DNA of 64,000 nt, taken from the NCBI RefSeq assembly GCF_001544795.2, contig NZ_FCOI02000001.1, forward strand, positions 248,001 to 312,000, given 5' to 3'. This stretch comes from Caballeronia temeraria. GTDB lineage: Bacteria > Pseudomonadota > Gammaproteobacteria > Burkholderiales > Burkholderiaceae. The notes beneath the pieces were generated by a model. The model did no database searches, was not told the origin of the DNA, and was given only the letters and a program-made list of their open reading frames with translations. The position numbers and the translations under genes are program-made. Below, piece after piece: positions 10,441 through 20,362 of this stretch; position 1 is the stretch's first letter, and every line of letters starts with the position of its first letter.

Positions 10441-11368
10441 TGCGGGTGCTCCTCGATTCGAGATACATGAGCGGCACGAGCACCGCGACGACCGTGGCGA
10501 GCATCATCATCGACGATGCGGCGCCCACGCCCAGCTGGCCGCGGTTGAACGAGAACGTGTACATGAAGATCGCCGGCAGCGACGACGACGTGCCCGGTCC
10601 GCCCGCCGTCAGCGCGACGACGAGGTCGAAGGTCTTGATCGTGATGTGGCAGAGAATCAGGAGCACGGAGAAGAACACCGGGCGCATGCTCGGAATCACG
10701 ATCTTGCGGTAGATGGTCGGCAAACCCGCGCCGTCCATCTGCGCCGCCTTGAAGATTTCGCTGTCGACGCCGCGCAGACCGGCGAGGAAGAGCGCCATCA
10801 CGAAGCCTGTGGACTGCCACACGGCCGCGATCACGACGCAGAAAATCGCCTTGTCCGGATCGCCGAGCCAGTTGAACGAGAAGCTCGTCCAGCCCCAGTC
10901 GTGAAACACTTTCTCCAGACCGAGGCCGGGATTCAGAATCCACTGCCAGGCGGTGCCGGTCACGATGAACGAGAGCGCCATCGGGTAGAGGAAGATCGCG
11001 CGCAATGCGCCTTCGTTGCGGATCTTCTGGTCGAGAAGGATCGCAAGGAACAGGCCGAGGAACACGCAAATCCCGATGAACGGAATGCCGAACCAGCCGA
11101 GGTTGGCGGCGGAAGTCCACCAGACATCGTTGGCGAAGAGCTGCTTATAGCGGTCGAAGCCCGCGAAATCGTAGCGCGGCATGAGCCGCGATTCGGACAG
11201 TGACAGATACCCGGTAATGGCAATGAAGCCGTACACGAAAATGAGCGCGATCACGACGCTGGGAGCGAGCACCAGCTTCGGAATCAGGCGATCGGCGAGC
11301 GCCGCCGTCGGTGAAGCGCGACGGGGCGGATTTTGCGGTTTCTTGTCCGCGGTGATGGAGGCAGTCAC
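10430..11368 (-). CDS. gtsB: sugar ABC importer permease 1 (MalF-like)
   Basis: The 312-residue protein opens with about 30 basic or polar residues (MTASITADKKPQNPPRRASP), then helices from about residue 32 (LVLAPSVVIALIFVYGFIAI). The EAA loop appears as EIFKAAQMDGAGLPTIYRKIVIPSMRP. It pairs with the 9583-10440 permease to form the membrane channel of the importer. The binding-protein gene lies 173 bp upstream; that gap could hold a processing site or weak terminator, as is common behind highly expressed binding proteins. Confidence 0.93.
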   Translation of the reverse strand: MTASITADKKPQNPPRRASPTAALADRLIPKLVLAPSVVIALIFVYGFIAITGYLSLSESRLMPRYDFAGFDRYKQLFANDVWWTSAANLGWFGIPFIGICVFLGLFLAILLDQKIRNEGALRAIFLYPMALSFIVTGTAWQWILNPGLGLEKVFHDWGWTSFSFNWLGDPDKAIFCVVIAAVWQSTGFVMALFLAGLRGVDSEIFKAAQMDGAGLPTIYRKIVIPSMRPVFFSVLLILCHITIKTFDLVVALTAGGPGTSSSLPAIFMYTFSFNRGQLGVGAASSMMMLATVVAVLVPLMYLESRSTRNAA

Positions 11369-11541
11369 GACTCGACTCCTGGAAGATGCGCCGGCGCTTT
11401 CGTGCGTTCGGATGCACGGACTGGCGCTTCTGTGGCGGATGCCTGCTGGCGCTGAAATGTTGCGACGTTACAGGTGCGGTCCTGCGCTGTCTGGCGCCCG
11501 CCCGGGCGCATGCGTGGCACGCGCGCCGGGCGGATGCTGTC

Positions 11542-12795
11542 TTACTTCGTCTTGGCGGCGTTCGCGAGCGCTGCAACCGCGCTCTTCGAATCCTGCGACG
11601 AATTCATGAACTTCGTCACGACGTCGGTCATGGCGCCCGCGACGGCATCGCCCTGAGCCATGCCGTGCGCAAGCGACGGAACGTAGCCGCCCGATTTGAT
11701 CGCCGTCTGTTCATCAGCGTAGGACTTCTTCGCGCAGTCGTCGAACTTATCCATCGGGACGCCCAGACGCACCGGGATCGAGCCCTTGTTCAGGCTGAAC
11801 TGCTCCTGGAATTCCGGCGTCATGATGGTCTTCGCGAGCGCGAGCTGACCCGGCGTCGCGGCCTTCTGGCCCTTCTGCTGGAAGAACACGAACGAGTCGA
11901 CGTTGAAGGTGTAGGCCTTCTCCGTGCCCGGCACCGGCGCGCAGACGTAGTCCGTGCCCGCCTTCTTGCCCGCGCCGGCGAATTCGCCCTTCGCCCAGTC
12001 GCCCATGAACTGCATGCCGGCCTTGCCGTTGATGACCATCGCGGTCGCGAGATTCCAGTCACGGCCCGTGCGGCCGCTGTCGAAGTAGCCCTGGATCTTG
12101 CGGACCGTGTCGAACACCTGAACCATCTTGTCCGAGGTCAGCGTCTTCTGGTCGAGATCGACGATCGCCTTCTTGTAGAAGTCCGCGCCCTGCGACAGCA
12201 CGACGTCTTCCCACAGCGTCAGGTCCTGCCACGGCTGGCCGCCCATCGCGATCGGCATGATGCCCGCGGCCTTCATCTTGTCCGCGACCTGGAAGAACTC
12301 GTTCCAGTTCGTCGGCACCTTGCCGCCGGCCTTGTCGAGCGCAGCCTTGTTGATGTACAGCCAGTTCACGCGGTGCACCGAGAAGGGCGCGGCGACGTAA
12401 TGGCCGTCAGCGTGGATGATCTTGTCGATTTCCGGCGGCAGGTTCTTCTTCCAGTCGCCCGCGACGGAGTCGATCGGCACGAGCACGCCTTGCTCGGCCC
12501 ATTCCTGGATCAGCGGGCCCTTGATCTGCGCCGCCGACGGCGCGTTGCCCGAGATGACCTGCGTCTTCAGCGCGGTCATCGCGGCCGCGCCCGCGCCGCC
12601 CGCGACAGCGAAGTCCTTCCAGGTGTAACCCTGCTTCGTCATGTCGTCCTTGAGCACGCCGACAGCCTTGGATTCGCCGCCGGACGTCCACCAGTGCAAC
12701 ACGGAAACGGCTTCGGCAGCCTGAACCGCCGACGCCGTCGCGCCGCACAGAAGACCTGCGGCGCACAGCGCGCCCATGAGCTTACGGACTTTCAT
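11542..12795 (-). CDS. gtsA: sugar-binding periplasmic protein of the ABC importer
   Basis: The 417-residue protein has a signal peptide (MKVRKLMGALCAAGLLCGATASAV, cleavage near AVQA at 23-27) and begins its mature part with VSVLHWWTSGGESKA, typical of glucose/mannose-binding family-1 proteins. It delivers sugar to the 10430 and 9583 permeases. It is the first gene of the operon, divergent from zwf with a 588-bp gap. Typical length for the family is 400-430 residues. Confidence 0.94.
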   Translation of the reverse strand: MKVRKLMGALCAAGLLCGATASAVQAAEAVSVLHWWTSGGESKAVGVLKDDMTKQGYTWKDFAVAGGAGAAAMTALKTQVISGNAPSAAQIKGPLIQEWAEQGVLVPIDSVAGDWKKNLPPEIDKIIHADGHYVAAPFSVHRVNWLYINKAALDKAGGKVPTNWNEFFQVADKMKAAGIMPIAMGGQPWQDLTLWEDVVLSQGADFYKKAIVDLDQKTLTSDKMVQVFDTVRKIQGYFDSGRTGRDWNLATAMVINGKAGMQFMGDWAKGEFAGAGKKAGTDYVCAPVPGTEKAYTFNVDSFVFFQQKGQKAATPGQLALAKTIMTPEFQEQFSLNKGSIPVRLGVPMDKFDDCAKKSYADEQTAIKSGGYVPSLAHGMAQGDAVAGAMTDVVTKFMNSSQDSKSAVAALANAAKTK

Positions 12796-13383
12796 TGTTT
12801 ATCTCCTCCAGACACCTGACAAGAAACGATTGGCTCCCGATGCAGCCAGAAGCATGGCTAAGAAGCGGTGGTCAAAAAAACGGCAAAACTGGATGGCCGG
12901 AAATCGGCGGTGTCGGCGGGGAAGCGGCAGACGCGCGTCACGACGGACGTGGCGTGCCGGGCCGGCAGACCGATGAACGGCCGCACGGCGCTCAAGAGAT
13001 GAGTGGGTTGAATCGCAACGGCTGTCTCCTCTTTTGATTTTTGCCGGGCCGCTCAAGCGCCGTCCCGAAGGGCGCACTCGACGGCGAGGCGCGAGGCCTG
13101 AACGCAGGTGAGCCGCAAGGGAAGCCTTCCGTGGAAAGCAGCGAGCCGCGTGCTCCGTTAACATGCCCTCAGGATGTCCGCCCGAAAAAAAGCCGGTCGT
13201 CAGAGTGATCTGGTTGACACGGCTAATTTCTGGCTTGACGACATTTCCTCTTGATTTGGATTGTAGTTAAACTACAATTCAGTGTCAAAAAAAATTTTAT
13301 CGGACTACGGCCTCATTCGTGGTCTCATTGGGCGCACGCCCCGATTCAGCTCAACATCCGCTCTCGAACCCAGCCAGAGACTC
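12796..13383. promoter_or_regulatory. divergent control region between the sugar importer and zwf
   Basis: This 588-bp noncoding stretch separates the importer operon (leftward) from zwf-pgl-glk/hexR (rightward). The clearest element is the HexR palindrome at 13260-13278. The first 400 bp next to gtsA show no palindrome or reading frame I can defend. The region just before the palindrome (13200-13280) is AT-richer than its surroundings, as expected of a promoter. I found no second HexR-type site near gtsA. Confidence 0.7.
13251..13278 (+). promoter_or_regulatory. zwf promoter overlapped by a perfect HexR operator
   Basis: The palindrome ATTGTAGTTAAACTACAAT (13260-13278) has 9-bp arms around one central base and fits the known HexR pattern (TGTAATTAAATTACA-like). 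A -35-like TTGATT (13251-13256) and a -10 TACAAT (13273-13278) with 16-bp spacing place it over the -10 box, as needed for repression relieved by 2-keto-3-deoxy-6-phosphogluconate. HexR itself is encoded in the third gene of this operon. Confidence 0.85.
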
Positions 13384-14844
13384 ATGCAAAGCGACTCGAA
13401 CTTCACCTTCATCCTCTTCGGCGGCACCGGCGATCTCTCCATGCGCAAGATTCTTCCCGCGCTCTACGAGGCGCATCGCGCGGGCATGCTCAATCCGTCA
13501 GGCAGGATCGTCTCCGTGGCGCGCGAAGCCAAGGAGCAAGGCGAATACCGCGCGTGGGTCGAGGATCACGTGAAGCCGCATGTGTCGAAGAACGGTGTCG
13601 ATGAAACCGTGTGGCGCAGCTTTCTCGAGCGCTTCCAGTACGTCGGGCTGGATCTGGGCCGTCCGGAGGACTTCGTCGTCCTGCGCGACGCGCTCGCGCA
13701 ATTCGACGGCACCCGCGTCTTCTATCTCGCGACCGGTCCGTCGCTCTTCGTGCCGATCTGCCGCGCGCTCGCCGATGTCGGCCTGAACCAGAACGCGCGC
13801 ATCGTGCTGGAAAAGCCGCTCGGCTACGACCTGAAGTCGTCGAACGCGATCAACGACGCCGTCGGCGAAATCTTCCAGGAAGAGCAGATCTACCGGATCG
13901 ATCACTATCTCGGCAAGGAGCCGGTTCAGAACCTGCTCGCGCTGCGTTTCGGCAACGCGCTCTTCGAACCGCTGTGGCGGCGCGAATGGGTGGAGAGCAT
14001 CCAGATCACGATCGCGGAAGAACTCGGCGTGGAAGCGCGCGGCGACTTCTACGACAATACGGGCGCGCTACGCGACATGGTGCAGAACCATTTGCTGCAG
14101 TTGCTCTCCATCGTGACGATGGAGCCGCCGCACTCGATGGACTCCGACTCCGTGCGCGACGAGAAGCTGCGCGTGCTGCGGGCGCTGAAGCCCGTCGACG
14201 AGCGCGACATCAGCCGCGTTGCCGTGCGCGGGCAATATCATGCGGGCGTGATTCGCGGCACCGCGGTGCCGGCCTATGCGACGGAGCCGGGCGTGCGCCC
14301 CGACAGCACAACGGAAACTTTCGTCGCGCTGAAGGTCGAGATCGAGAACTGGCGCTGGGCGGGCGTGCCGTTTTTCCTGCGCACGGGTAAGCGGCTTGCG
14401 GACCGCGTCGCGGAGATCGTCGTGAATTTCCGCGCCGTGCCGCATTCGGCGCTCGGCGCGAATGCATTGCGGGCGGGCGCGAACCGGCTCGTGATCCGGC
14501 TGCAGCCCAACGAGTCGATTCGTCTCTATTGTCTGGCGAAGCAGCCCGGCGAGGGCATGAATCTCGCGAGCGTGCATCTGGATCTCGCGTTCGACCAGTT
14601 CTTCAAGGAAGGACAGATGGAGGCGTATCAGCGTCTGCTGCTCGACGTGATCCACGGCCGCCTCGCGCTCTTCGTGCGGCGCGACGAGCAGGAAGCGGCA
14701 TGGCGCTGGGTCGAGCCGATCCTGAACGCGTGGGCGTCGGCGGCGAATAAGCCCAAGCCGTACGCGGCGGGCACGTGGGGGCCGGCGGCATCGAGCGCGA
14801 TGCTCGCGCAGGCCGGCACGTGCTGGCTCGAAGAAGAGAATTGA
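13384..14844 (+). CDS. zwf: glucose-6-phosphate 1-dehydrogenase
   Basis: The 486-residue enzyme oxidises glucose 6-phosphate to 6-phosphogluconolactone with NAD(P)+. It has the nucleotide-binding motif FGGTGDLSMRK at about residues 12-22, the active-site motif RIDHYLGKE near 171-179, and the substrate-binding FFLRTGKRL region. ATG 13384 has a purine-rich AGAGA just upstream; an in-frame GTG at 13282 would add 34 residues lacking family similarity and would lie almost on the operator. It is the first gene of zwf-pgl-glk/hexR, feeding the Entner-Doudoroff pathway. Confidence 0.97.
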   Translation: MQSDSNFTFILFGGTGDLSMRKILPALYEAHRAGMLNPSGRIVSVAREAKEQGEYRAWVEDHVKPHVSKNGVDETVWRSFLERFQYVGLDLGRPEDFVVLRDALAQFDGTRVFYLATGPSLFVPICRALADVGLNQNARIVLEKPLGYDLKSSNAINDAVGEIFQEEQIYRIDHYLGKEPVQNLLALRFGNALFEPLWRREWVESIQITIAEELGVEARGDFYDNTGALRDMVQNHLLQLLSIVTMEPPHSMDSDSVRDEKLRVLRALKPVDERDISRVAVRGQYHAGVIRGTAVPAYATEPGVRPDSTTETFVALKVEIENWRWAGVPFFLRTGKRLADRVAEIVVNFRAVPHSALGANALRAGANRLVIRLQPNESIRLYCLAKQPGEGMNLASVHLDLAFDQFFKEGQMEAYQRLLLDVIHGRLALFVRRDEQEAAWRWVEPILNAWASAANKPKPYAAGTWGPAASSAMLAQAGTCWLEEEN

Positions 14845-14971
14845 TGGCGTGGGCCGACGCCGCCCGCAAGAGGCGCGCGGCGAGCACGGGGAATGAGGAC
14901 ACCGCTTCGCCCGTCATCGCGACGGCGCGAACAGAAAGCGGATCGATAAACCAGAACAAGCAGGAGGAGCA

Positions 14972-15682
14972 GTGATCGAGCTTCATACTTTCGACGATCC
15001 GCGCGCCCACTCGGACGCGCTGGCGAAAGCCGTGAGCGACGCGCTGAAAGCGTCCCTCGCGGCGCGCGGCGCGGCATCGGCCGATGCCGCGGGTCAAACC
15101 ACTCACGCCACGCTCGCCGTGTCGGGCGGCACGAGCCCGAAGCCGTTCTTGCAGGCGCTCTCGCGCGAGCCGCTCGATTGGGCGCATATCGACGTGACGC
15201 TCGTCGACGACCGCTGGGTGCCCGAAACCGATCCCGCGAGCAACGCGACCTTCGCGCGCGAAACGCTGCTGCAGAACGCGGCGGCGTCGGCGTACTTTCT
15301 GCCGCTCGTCGATACGAGCAAGCCGCTCGAGGCGCACATCGCCGAATTGAATGCCGATCCGCGCCGCCGTCTGCCGGACGTCGCCGTGCTCGGCATGGGC
15401 GAGGACGGCCACACGGCGTCGATCTTCGCCGACGCGCCCGAATGGGACTTCGCGATCTCCACGCCGGACCGTTTCGTCTCCGTGCATCCGGGCGCGGCGC
15501 CGCATGCGCGCGTGAGCCTGTCGATGTCGGCGCTCACGCAGATCGGGCAGCTGTATCTCTTCATCGCCGGGCAGACGAAACTCGACGTATTGAACGCGGC
15601 GCTCGCCGCTCCGCAAAAGAACGCCATCTCGACGCTGGCCCACGCTGAAGGAGTGAAGCTCGATGTCTACTGGTGTGCCTAA
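14972..15682 (+). CDS. pgl: 6-phosphogluconolactonase
   Basis: The 236-residue protein starts at GTG 14972 behind a strong AGGAGGAG site. It has the SugarP-isomerase-like fold of DevB-type lactonases with [15 protein letters not shown] near 49-63, [17 protein letters not shown] and the catalytic-region motif [13 protein letters not shown]. It hydrolyses the product of Zwf to 6-phosphogluconate. Its last 20 bp overlap the glk/hexR start, so translation is probably coupled. Length is normal. Confidence 0.96.
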   Translation: MIELHTFDDPRAHSDALAKAVSDALKASLAARGAASADAAGQTTHATLAVSGGTSPKPFLQALSREPLDWAHIDVTLVDDRWVPETDPASNATFARETLLQNAAASAYFLPLVDTSKPLEAHIAELNADPRRRLPDVAVLGMGEDGHTASIFADAPEWDFAISTPDRFVSVHPGAAPHARVSLSMSALTQIGQLYLFIAGQTKLDVLNAALAAPQKNAISTLAHAEGVKLDVYWCA

Positions 15683-17573
15683 GACAGCGACTCAGCACGC
15701 CGACGGACCGCGCCTTCTGGCCGACATCGGCGGCACGAACGCGCGCTTCGCGCTGGAGACCGCGCCCGGCGAGATCGCGCAGATCCGCGTGTATCCGGGG
15801 GCCGATTACCCCGGCATCGCGGAGGTGATGCAGCAGTATCTGAAGGACACGAAGGTTAGCCGCGTGAATCATGCGGCGATCGCGATCGCGAATCCGGTCG
15901 ACGGCGATCACGTGAAGATGACCAATCACGACTGGAGTTTCTCGATCGAGGCGACGCGCCGCGCGCTCGGCTTCGATACGCTGCTCGTCGTGAACGACTT
16001 CACCGCGCTCGCGATGGCGCTGCCCGGTCTCACCGACACGCAGCGCGAGCAGGTCGGCGGCGGCTCGCGCCGGCAGAACAGCGTGATCGGCCTGCTCGGG
16101 CCGGGCACCGGTTTGGGCGTGTCCGGCCTGATTCCGGCGGATGACCGCTGGATCGCGCTCGGCAGCGAAGGCGGCCACGCCACGTTCTCGCCGTTCGACG
16201 AACGAGAAGATCTCGTTACGCGCTATGCGCGCCGCAAGTTTCCGCACGTGTCCTTCGAGCGCGTGTGCGCGGGGCAGGGGCTGGAGCTGATCTATCGCGC
16301 GTTGGCGGAGCGCGACAACTTGACGGTCGCCGACACCTTCACTGCCGCCGATGTCACGTCACGCGCGCTGGAAGGCGAAGCGCTTGCGCTCGAAACGGTG
16401 AACTGCTTTTGCGCGATCCTCGGCACGTTCGCCGGCAATATCGCGGTGACGCTGGGCGCGCTTGGCGGAATCTACATCGGCGGCGGCATTGTGCTCAAGC
16501 TGGGCGAGCTGTTCCACAAGTCGCCTTTTCGCGAACGGTTCGAGGCGAAAGGGCGCTTTCAGCAGTATCTGTCGGGCATTCCCACGTACATCATCACGGC
16601 GGAATATCCGGCGTTCCTCGGCGTCTCGGCGATTCTCTCGGAGCAGCTTTCGAACCGCGCGAACAGCGGCTCGTCGGCGGTGTTCGAACGCATTCGCCAG
16701 ATGCGCGATGCGCTGACGCCCGCCGAACGGCGCGTCGCCGATCTCGCGCTGAATCACCCGCGCTCGATCATCAACGATCCGATCATCGACATCGCGCGCA
16801 AGGCCGACGTGAGCCAGCCGACCGTGATCCGCTTCTGCCGCTCGCTCGGCTGTCAGGGGTTGTCGGACTTCAAGCTGAAGCTCGCGACGGGCCTGACCGG
16901 CACGATTCCGGTGAGCCACAGCCAGGTGCATCTCGGCGACACGGCCACCGATTTCGGCGCGAAGGTGCTCGACAACACCGTGTCCGCGATTCTGCAGTTG
17001 CGCGAGCATCTGAATTTCGAGAACGTCGAGCGCGCGATCGACATTCTCAACGGCGCGCGGCGCATCGAGTTCTACGGGCTCGGGAATTCGAACATCGTCG
17101 CGCAGGACGCGCACTACAAGTTCTTCCGCTTTGGCATTCCGACGATCGCTTACGGCGACCTCTACATGCAGGCGGCCTCGGCGGCGCTGCTCGGCAAGGG
17201 CGATGTGATCGTGGCGGTGTCGAAGTCGGGGCGTGCGCCCGAACTGCTGCGCGTGCTCGAAGTGGCGATGCAGCAGGGCGCGACGGTCATCGCGATTACG
17301 TCGAGCAACACGCCGCTCGCCAAGCGCGCAACGGTGGCGCTGGAGACGGATCACATCGAAATCCGCGAGTCGCAGCTTTCGATGATCTCGCGCATTCTCC
17401 ATCTCGTGATCATCGACATTTTGGCGGTCGGCGTGGCGATCCGCCGGGCCGCGCCGAAGCCGGGCGCGAAGATCAGCGAGACGGTCGCGAAGGCGCGTCA
17501 ATCCAGCGACGATGACGCCGCCGCCGTGCTCGACTGGTTGAGCCACGGTGCATCGGGAATGGCGCGGGATTAA
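15663..17573 (+). CDS. glk: bifunctional glucokinase / HexR (RpiR-family) regulator
   Basis: The 636-residue fusion has an N-terminal ROK-independent glucokinase (about 15-335: [51 protein letters not shown]) and a C-terminal regulator (about 340-620) with an RpiR helix-turn-helix ([20 protein letters not shown]) and a SIS sugar-binding domain ([20 protein letters not shown]). One protein thus phosphorylates glucose and represses its own operon through the palindrome at 13260. Such fusions are known in Burkholderiaceae. It follows pgl with a 20-bp overlap. Confidence 0.96.
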   Translation: MSTGVPKTATQHADGPRLLADIGGTNARFALETAPGEIAQIRVYPGADYPGIAEVMQQYLKDTKVSRVNHAAIAIANPVDGDHVKMTNHDWSFSIEATRRALGFDTLLVVNDFTALAMALPGLTDTQREQVGGGSRRQNSVIGLLGPGTGLGVSGLIPADDRWIALGSEGGHATFSPFDEREDLVTRYARRKFPHVSFERVCAGQGLELIYRALAERDNLTVADTFTAADVTSRALEGEALALETVNCFCAILGTFAGNIAVTLGALGGIYIGGGIVLKLGELFHKSPFRERFEAKGRFQQYLSGIPTYIITAEYPAFLGVSAILSEQLSNRANSGSSAVFERIRQMRDALTPAERRVADLALNHPRSIINDPIIDIARKADVSQPTVIRFCRSLGCQGLSDFKLKLATGLTGTIPVSHSQVHLGDTATDFGAKVLDNTVSAILQLREHLNFENVERAIDILNGARRIEFYGLGNSNIVAQDAHYKFFRFGIPTIAYGDLYMQAASAALLGKGDVIVAVSKSGRAPELLRVLEVAMQQGATVIAITSSNTPLAKRATVALETDHIEIRESQLSMISRILHLVIIDILAVGVAIRRAAPKPGAKISETVAKARQSSDDDAAAVLDWLSHGASGMARD

Positions 17574-17593
17574 CGCTTCCCTGCAGGAACGAC

Positions 17594-17626
17594 AATGCCG
17601 CCGGTGAGAACCGGCGGCATTTTTTA
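17594..17626 (+). terminator. terminator of zwf-pgl-glk/hexR
   Basis: The ATGCCGCCGG / CCGGCGGCAT stem with loop TGAGAA is followed by six T residues, 20 bp behind the stop codon. Confidence 0.92.
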
Positions 17627-17654
17627 TCGTGCATCGCTGTGCGGCACGTCGAAT

Positions 17655-17692
17655 AAAAAACGGTGCGACATCCGTATCGGATATCGCACCGT
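17655..17692 (-). terminator. terminator of the first porin gene
   Basis: On the minus strand CGGTGCGATATCCG pairs with CGGATGTCGCACCG and is followed by a T-run (the A-run at 17655-17660 on the plus strand). It lies behind the porin stop at 17729. Confidence 0.88.
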
Positions 17693-17728
17693 CGCACGCC
17701 TCTCGCAGAGGCGTTGCCAACCTGCCGA

Positions 17729-18874
17729 TCAGAACGAGTGCTGGATACCCGCGTACACGCCCGTCTGGCTATGGCCGGCGAGCGGGTTGTCCGTCGACGC
17801 AGCCGAGCCGTAGTTGTTGGCGTTCAGGCCATAGTTCGCCGTCTTGCTGTTTCGTGCGGTTGCGACTTGCAGATCGAACAGCGTGCGCTTGGAGATGTTG
17901 TACGAACCGCCGACGCTGTAGATGGTTGCGTTACCCGCGCCGTTGTTGCCGTTGACGTGATAGACCGCCGCGATCAGCGCCGCCGCCGGCGTTGCTTGCC
18001 ACGTCACGCCGCCCCACTCGTGATCGAGCGTGCTCGGCTGGCCGGCCAGCAGGTTTGTCATGCCCGACGTGCGGATTGCCTGATAGCCGCCCTGAACCTT
18101 GAACTGGCCGAGGAACAGGTTGACCATCGCCGTGTATTCGCGCGAGTAGGCGTAGGCGCCGTTGCCGCCCGAGCCGCCGTCGAGCGCGTTGTAGGCGCCG
18201 CCGAGCGTGCCGTTGCCCGGATTGCGGATCTCGTCATAGATACCGCGAACCTGGAAGTAGGGCGCCGTGTAGGTGATCTGTGCGCCCGCCTCGCGGCCTT
18301 GCGCGGTGGTGCCGTTGCCGTTCCAGTTCGTCGCGTTCGAGAGCGCGTATTGGCCGTAGAAATCGAAGCCCGCGACCTTCGGCGATTGATACGAGATGTT
18401 GTTGCTCGACTGCGGCCAGTTGCGGCCACGCACCAGCGAAGCGGACGACCAGTTCGACTGCCCGAACGGATCGAAGTCCCACACGCCGTTCGAGATGAAG
18501 AGCTCGCGACCGAGCAGCACAGTACCGAACCGATCGTTGGCGATACCAACCGTCGCCCAGCGATTGAAGAGGTTGCCTTGCGCCTGGCCGTTCATCGCGT
18601 TGAAGCCGTTCTCCAAATGGAACACGGCGCGATTGCCGCCACCCAGGTCTTCGACGCCCTTGATGCCCCACAGGCTCGTGCCCCAGTCGCCGCTTTCCGC
18701 GCGGAAGCGATGCGTGCTGCCAGTCGCGGCGCCGTTCGGGCCGGCGCCCGTCGGCACGCCGGTCATATATTCGAGTCCCGCGTCCAGGCGGCCGAACAGC
18801 GTCACGCTGCTTTGTGCATGCGCCGCTGCGCTGAACGCCAACAGTGCTGCCGACGCGAGCAAAACCTTCTTCAT
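17729..18874 (-). CDS. outer-membrane trimeric porin (Gram-negative OmpC-like family), copy 1
   Basis: The 381-residue precursor has a signal peptide (MKKVLLASAALLAFSAAAHA, cleavage before QSSVTLFGRLDAG) and the typical porin start 'SSVTL(Y/F)GxLDAGLEY' and end 'QTGVYAGIQHSF', with the terminal phenylalanine needed for outer-membrane insertion. The 16-strand barrel forms a diffusion pore. I chose the second of two adjacent ATGs (18874), with GGAGG spaced five bases away. It is a close paralogue of the porin at 19214. Its own terminator and a 339-bp upstream region suggest separate expression. Confidence 0.95.
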   Translation of the reverse strand: MKKVLLASAALLAFSAAAHAQSSVTLFGRLDAGLEYMTGVPTGAGPNGAATGSTHRFRAESGDWGTSLWGIKGVEDLGGGNRAVFHLENGFNAMNGQAQGNLFNRWATVGIANDRFGTVLLGRELFISNGVWDFDPFGQSNWSSASLVRGRNWPQSSNNISYQSPKVAGFDFYGQYALSNATNWNGNGTTAQGREAGAQITYTAPYFQVRGIYDEIRNPGNGTLGGAYNALDGGSGGNGAYAYSREYTAMVNLFLGQFKVQGGYQAIRTSGMTNLLAGQPSTLDHEWGGVTWQATPAAALIAAVYHVNGNNGAGNATIYSVGGSYNISKRTLFDLQVATARNSKTANYGLNANNYGSAASTDNPLAGHSQTGVYAGIQHSF

Positions 18875-19213
18875 CATCCCCTCCAACATCCGTGAAAAAT
18901 TGAACATACGCATGACGAAGCATCGCCATGAACCGGCGAGCGGCGTCATTCCTCATTTTTTTCAGGATTGTGAAGCAGAACTATTTTCTGTGAAGCACGC
19001 TTTCGTCATTTTGATTGTCAATTTGACAAATGTCGTGCGTGAGCCGGAAAGCGCCCGGATCGCCGTTCGTCATGCCAGGCGTCGCGGGGATCGAAAAGGT
19101 CGCGAGCAGAAGTAAAAAACGGTGCGATACCCTTTCGGGCACCGCACCGATACGCGCCTCTCGCAGCAGCGTGAAAACCTTCTAAGAAAAGACTCTTCGG
19201 CCAGACTCGTCGA
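18875..19213. promoter_or_regulatory. upstream region of porin copy 1, with terminator of copy 2
   Basis: This 339-bp gap contains the copy-1 leader. It holds a 15-bp palindrome TTGTCAATTTGACAA (19015-19029), which also supplies a -35-like TTGTCA/TTGACA on the minus strand, and two copies of TGTGAAGCA (18969-18977 and 18989-18997) exactly 20 bp (two turns) apart, as OmpR-type regulators prefer. On the minus strand CGGTGCGGTGCCC...CGCACCG followed by a T-run (19113-19149) is the terminator of porin copy 2. Confidence 0.6.
19113..19149 (-). terminator. terminator of the second porin gene
   Basis: The minus-strand outer stem CGGTGCG / CGCACCG encloses GTGCCC-GAA-AGGGTAT and is followed by a T-run (the A-run at 19113-19118 on the plus strand). 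Its stem resembles the copy-1 terminator, which suggests the whole porin unit was duplicated. Confidence 0.85.
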
Positions 19214-20362
19214 TTAGAACGAGTGCTGGATACCTGCGTACACGCCGGTCTGGCTGTGGCCCTGGAACGGGTTGTCCGTCGAGGCAGCCGTACCGAAGTT
19301 GTTGGCGTTCAGGCCATAGTTCGCGGTCTTGCTGTTCTGCACCGTCGCGACCTGCAAGTCGAGCAGGGTGCGCTTGGACAGGTTGTACGAACCGCCGGCC
19401 GTGTAGATGGTCGCGTTACCCGCGCCGTTGTTGCCGTTCACGTGGTAGACCGCGGCGATCAGCGCCGCTGCCGGCGTTGCTTGCCACGTCACGCCGCCCC
19501 ATTCGTGATCGAGCGCCGTCGGCTGGCCGGGCAACTGACCCGTCATGCCGGAACTGCGGATGGCCTGGTACGCGCCCTGGATCTTGAACTGGCCGAGGAA
19601 CACGTTGAACATTGCCGTGTACTCACGCGAGTAGGCGTACGCACCGTTGCCGCCATTGCCGCCGTCGATCGGGTTGTACACGCCGCCGAGCGTACCGTTT
19701 GCCGGGTTGCGGATTTCATCGTACATACCGCGGATCTGGAAGAGCGGCGACGTGTAGGTGATGTACGCGCCAGCTTCACGGCCTTGCGGCGTGGTACCGT
19801 TGCCGTTCCAGTTCGTCGCGTTGGAGAGCGAGTACTGACCGTAGAAGTCGAAGCCCGCGACCTTCGGCGACTGGTACGAAATGTTGTTGCTCGACTGCGG
19901 CCAGTTGCGGCCACGCACGAGCGACGCCGACGACCAGTTCGACTGACCGAACGGATCGAAGTCCCACACGCCGTTCGCGATGAAGAGCTCGCGACCCAGC
20001 AACAGGGTACCGAACTGGTTGTTGGCGATACCGACCGTTGCCCAGCGATTGAAGAGACCGCCGCCGCCCGGGCCCTGACCCGTCATGGTGTTGAAGCTGC
20101 CTTCCAACTGGAACACGGCACGATAGCCGCCGCCCAGATCTTCGACACCCTTCATACCCCACAAGCTCGTGCCCCAGTCGCCGCTTTCCGCCTTGAAGCG
20201 GTGCGAACTGCCGGTGGCAGGCGCGCCGGCCGGGCCGGTCGGCACACCGTTCATGTATTCAAGGCCCGCGTCCAGGCGGCCATACAGCGTGACGCTACTC
20301 TGAGCGTACGCTCCCGCGCTGAACGCCAGCAGTGCTGCCGACGCGAGCAAAGCTTTCTTCAT
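19214..20362 (-). CDS. outer-membrane trimeric porin (Gram-negative OmpC-like family), copy 2
   Basis: The 382-residue precursor has the signal peptide MKKALLASAALLAFSAGAYA, mature start QSSVTLYGRLDAG, and the same terminal QTGVYAGIQHSF as copy 1. Most of the barrel is nearly identical to copy 1, including FDPFGQSNWSSASLVRGRNW; differences cluster in short stretches such as the region near residue 80 (TMTGQGPGGGGLFN against AMNGQAQGNLFN), likely surface loops. ATG 20362 has GGAGATGATG just upstream. Tandem duplication is the simplest origin. Confidence 0.95.
   Translation of the reverse strand: MKKALLASAALLAFSAGAYAQSSVTLYGRLDAGLEYMNGVPTGPAGAPATGSSHRFKAESGDWGTSLWGMKGVEDLGGGYRAVFQLEGSFNTMTGQGPGGGGLFNRWATVGIANNQFGTLLLGRELFIANGVWDFDPFGQSNWSSASLVRGRNWPQSSNNISYQSPKVAGFDFYGQYSLSNATNWNGNGTTPQGREAGAYITYTSPLFQIRGMYDEIRNPANGTLGGVYNPIDGGNGGNGAYAYSREYTAMFNVFLGQFKIQGAYQAIRSSGMTGQLPGQPTALDHEWGGVTWQATPAAALIAAVYHVNGNNGAGNATIYTAGGSYNLSKRTLLDLQVATVQNSKTANYGLNANNFGTAASTDNPFQGHSQTGVYAGIQHSF

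Noticed and set aside
8404..10470. Long plus-strand open frame opposite the sugar ABC genes
   Set aside because: Composition is His/Arg/Asp-rich as expected of an antisense shadow, and the minus strand encodes clear ABC proteins.
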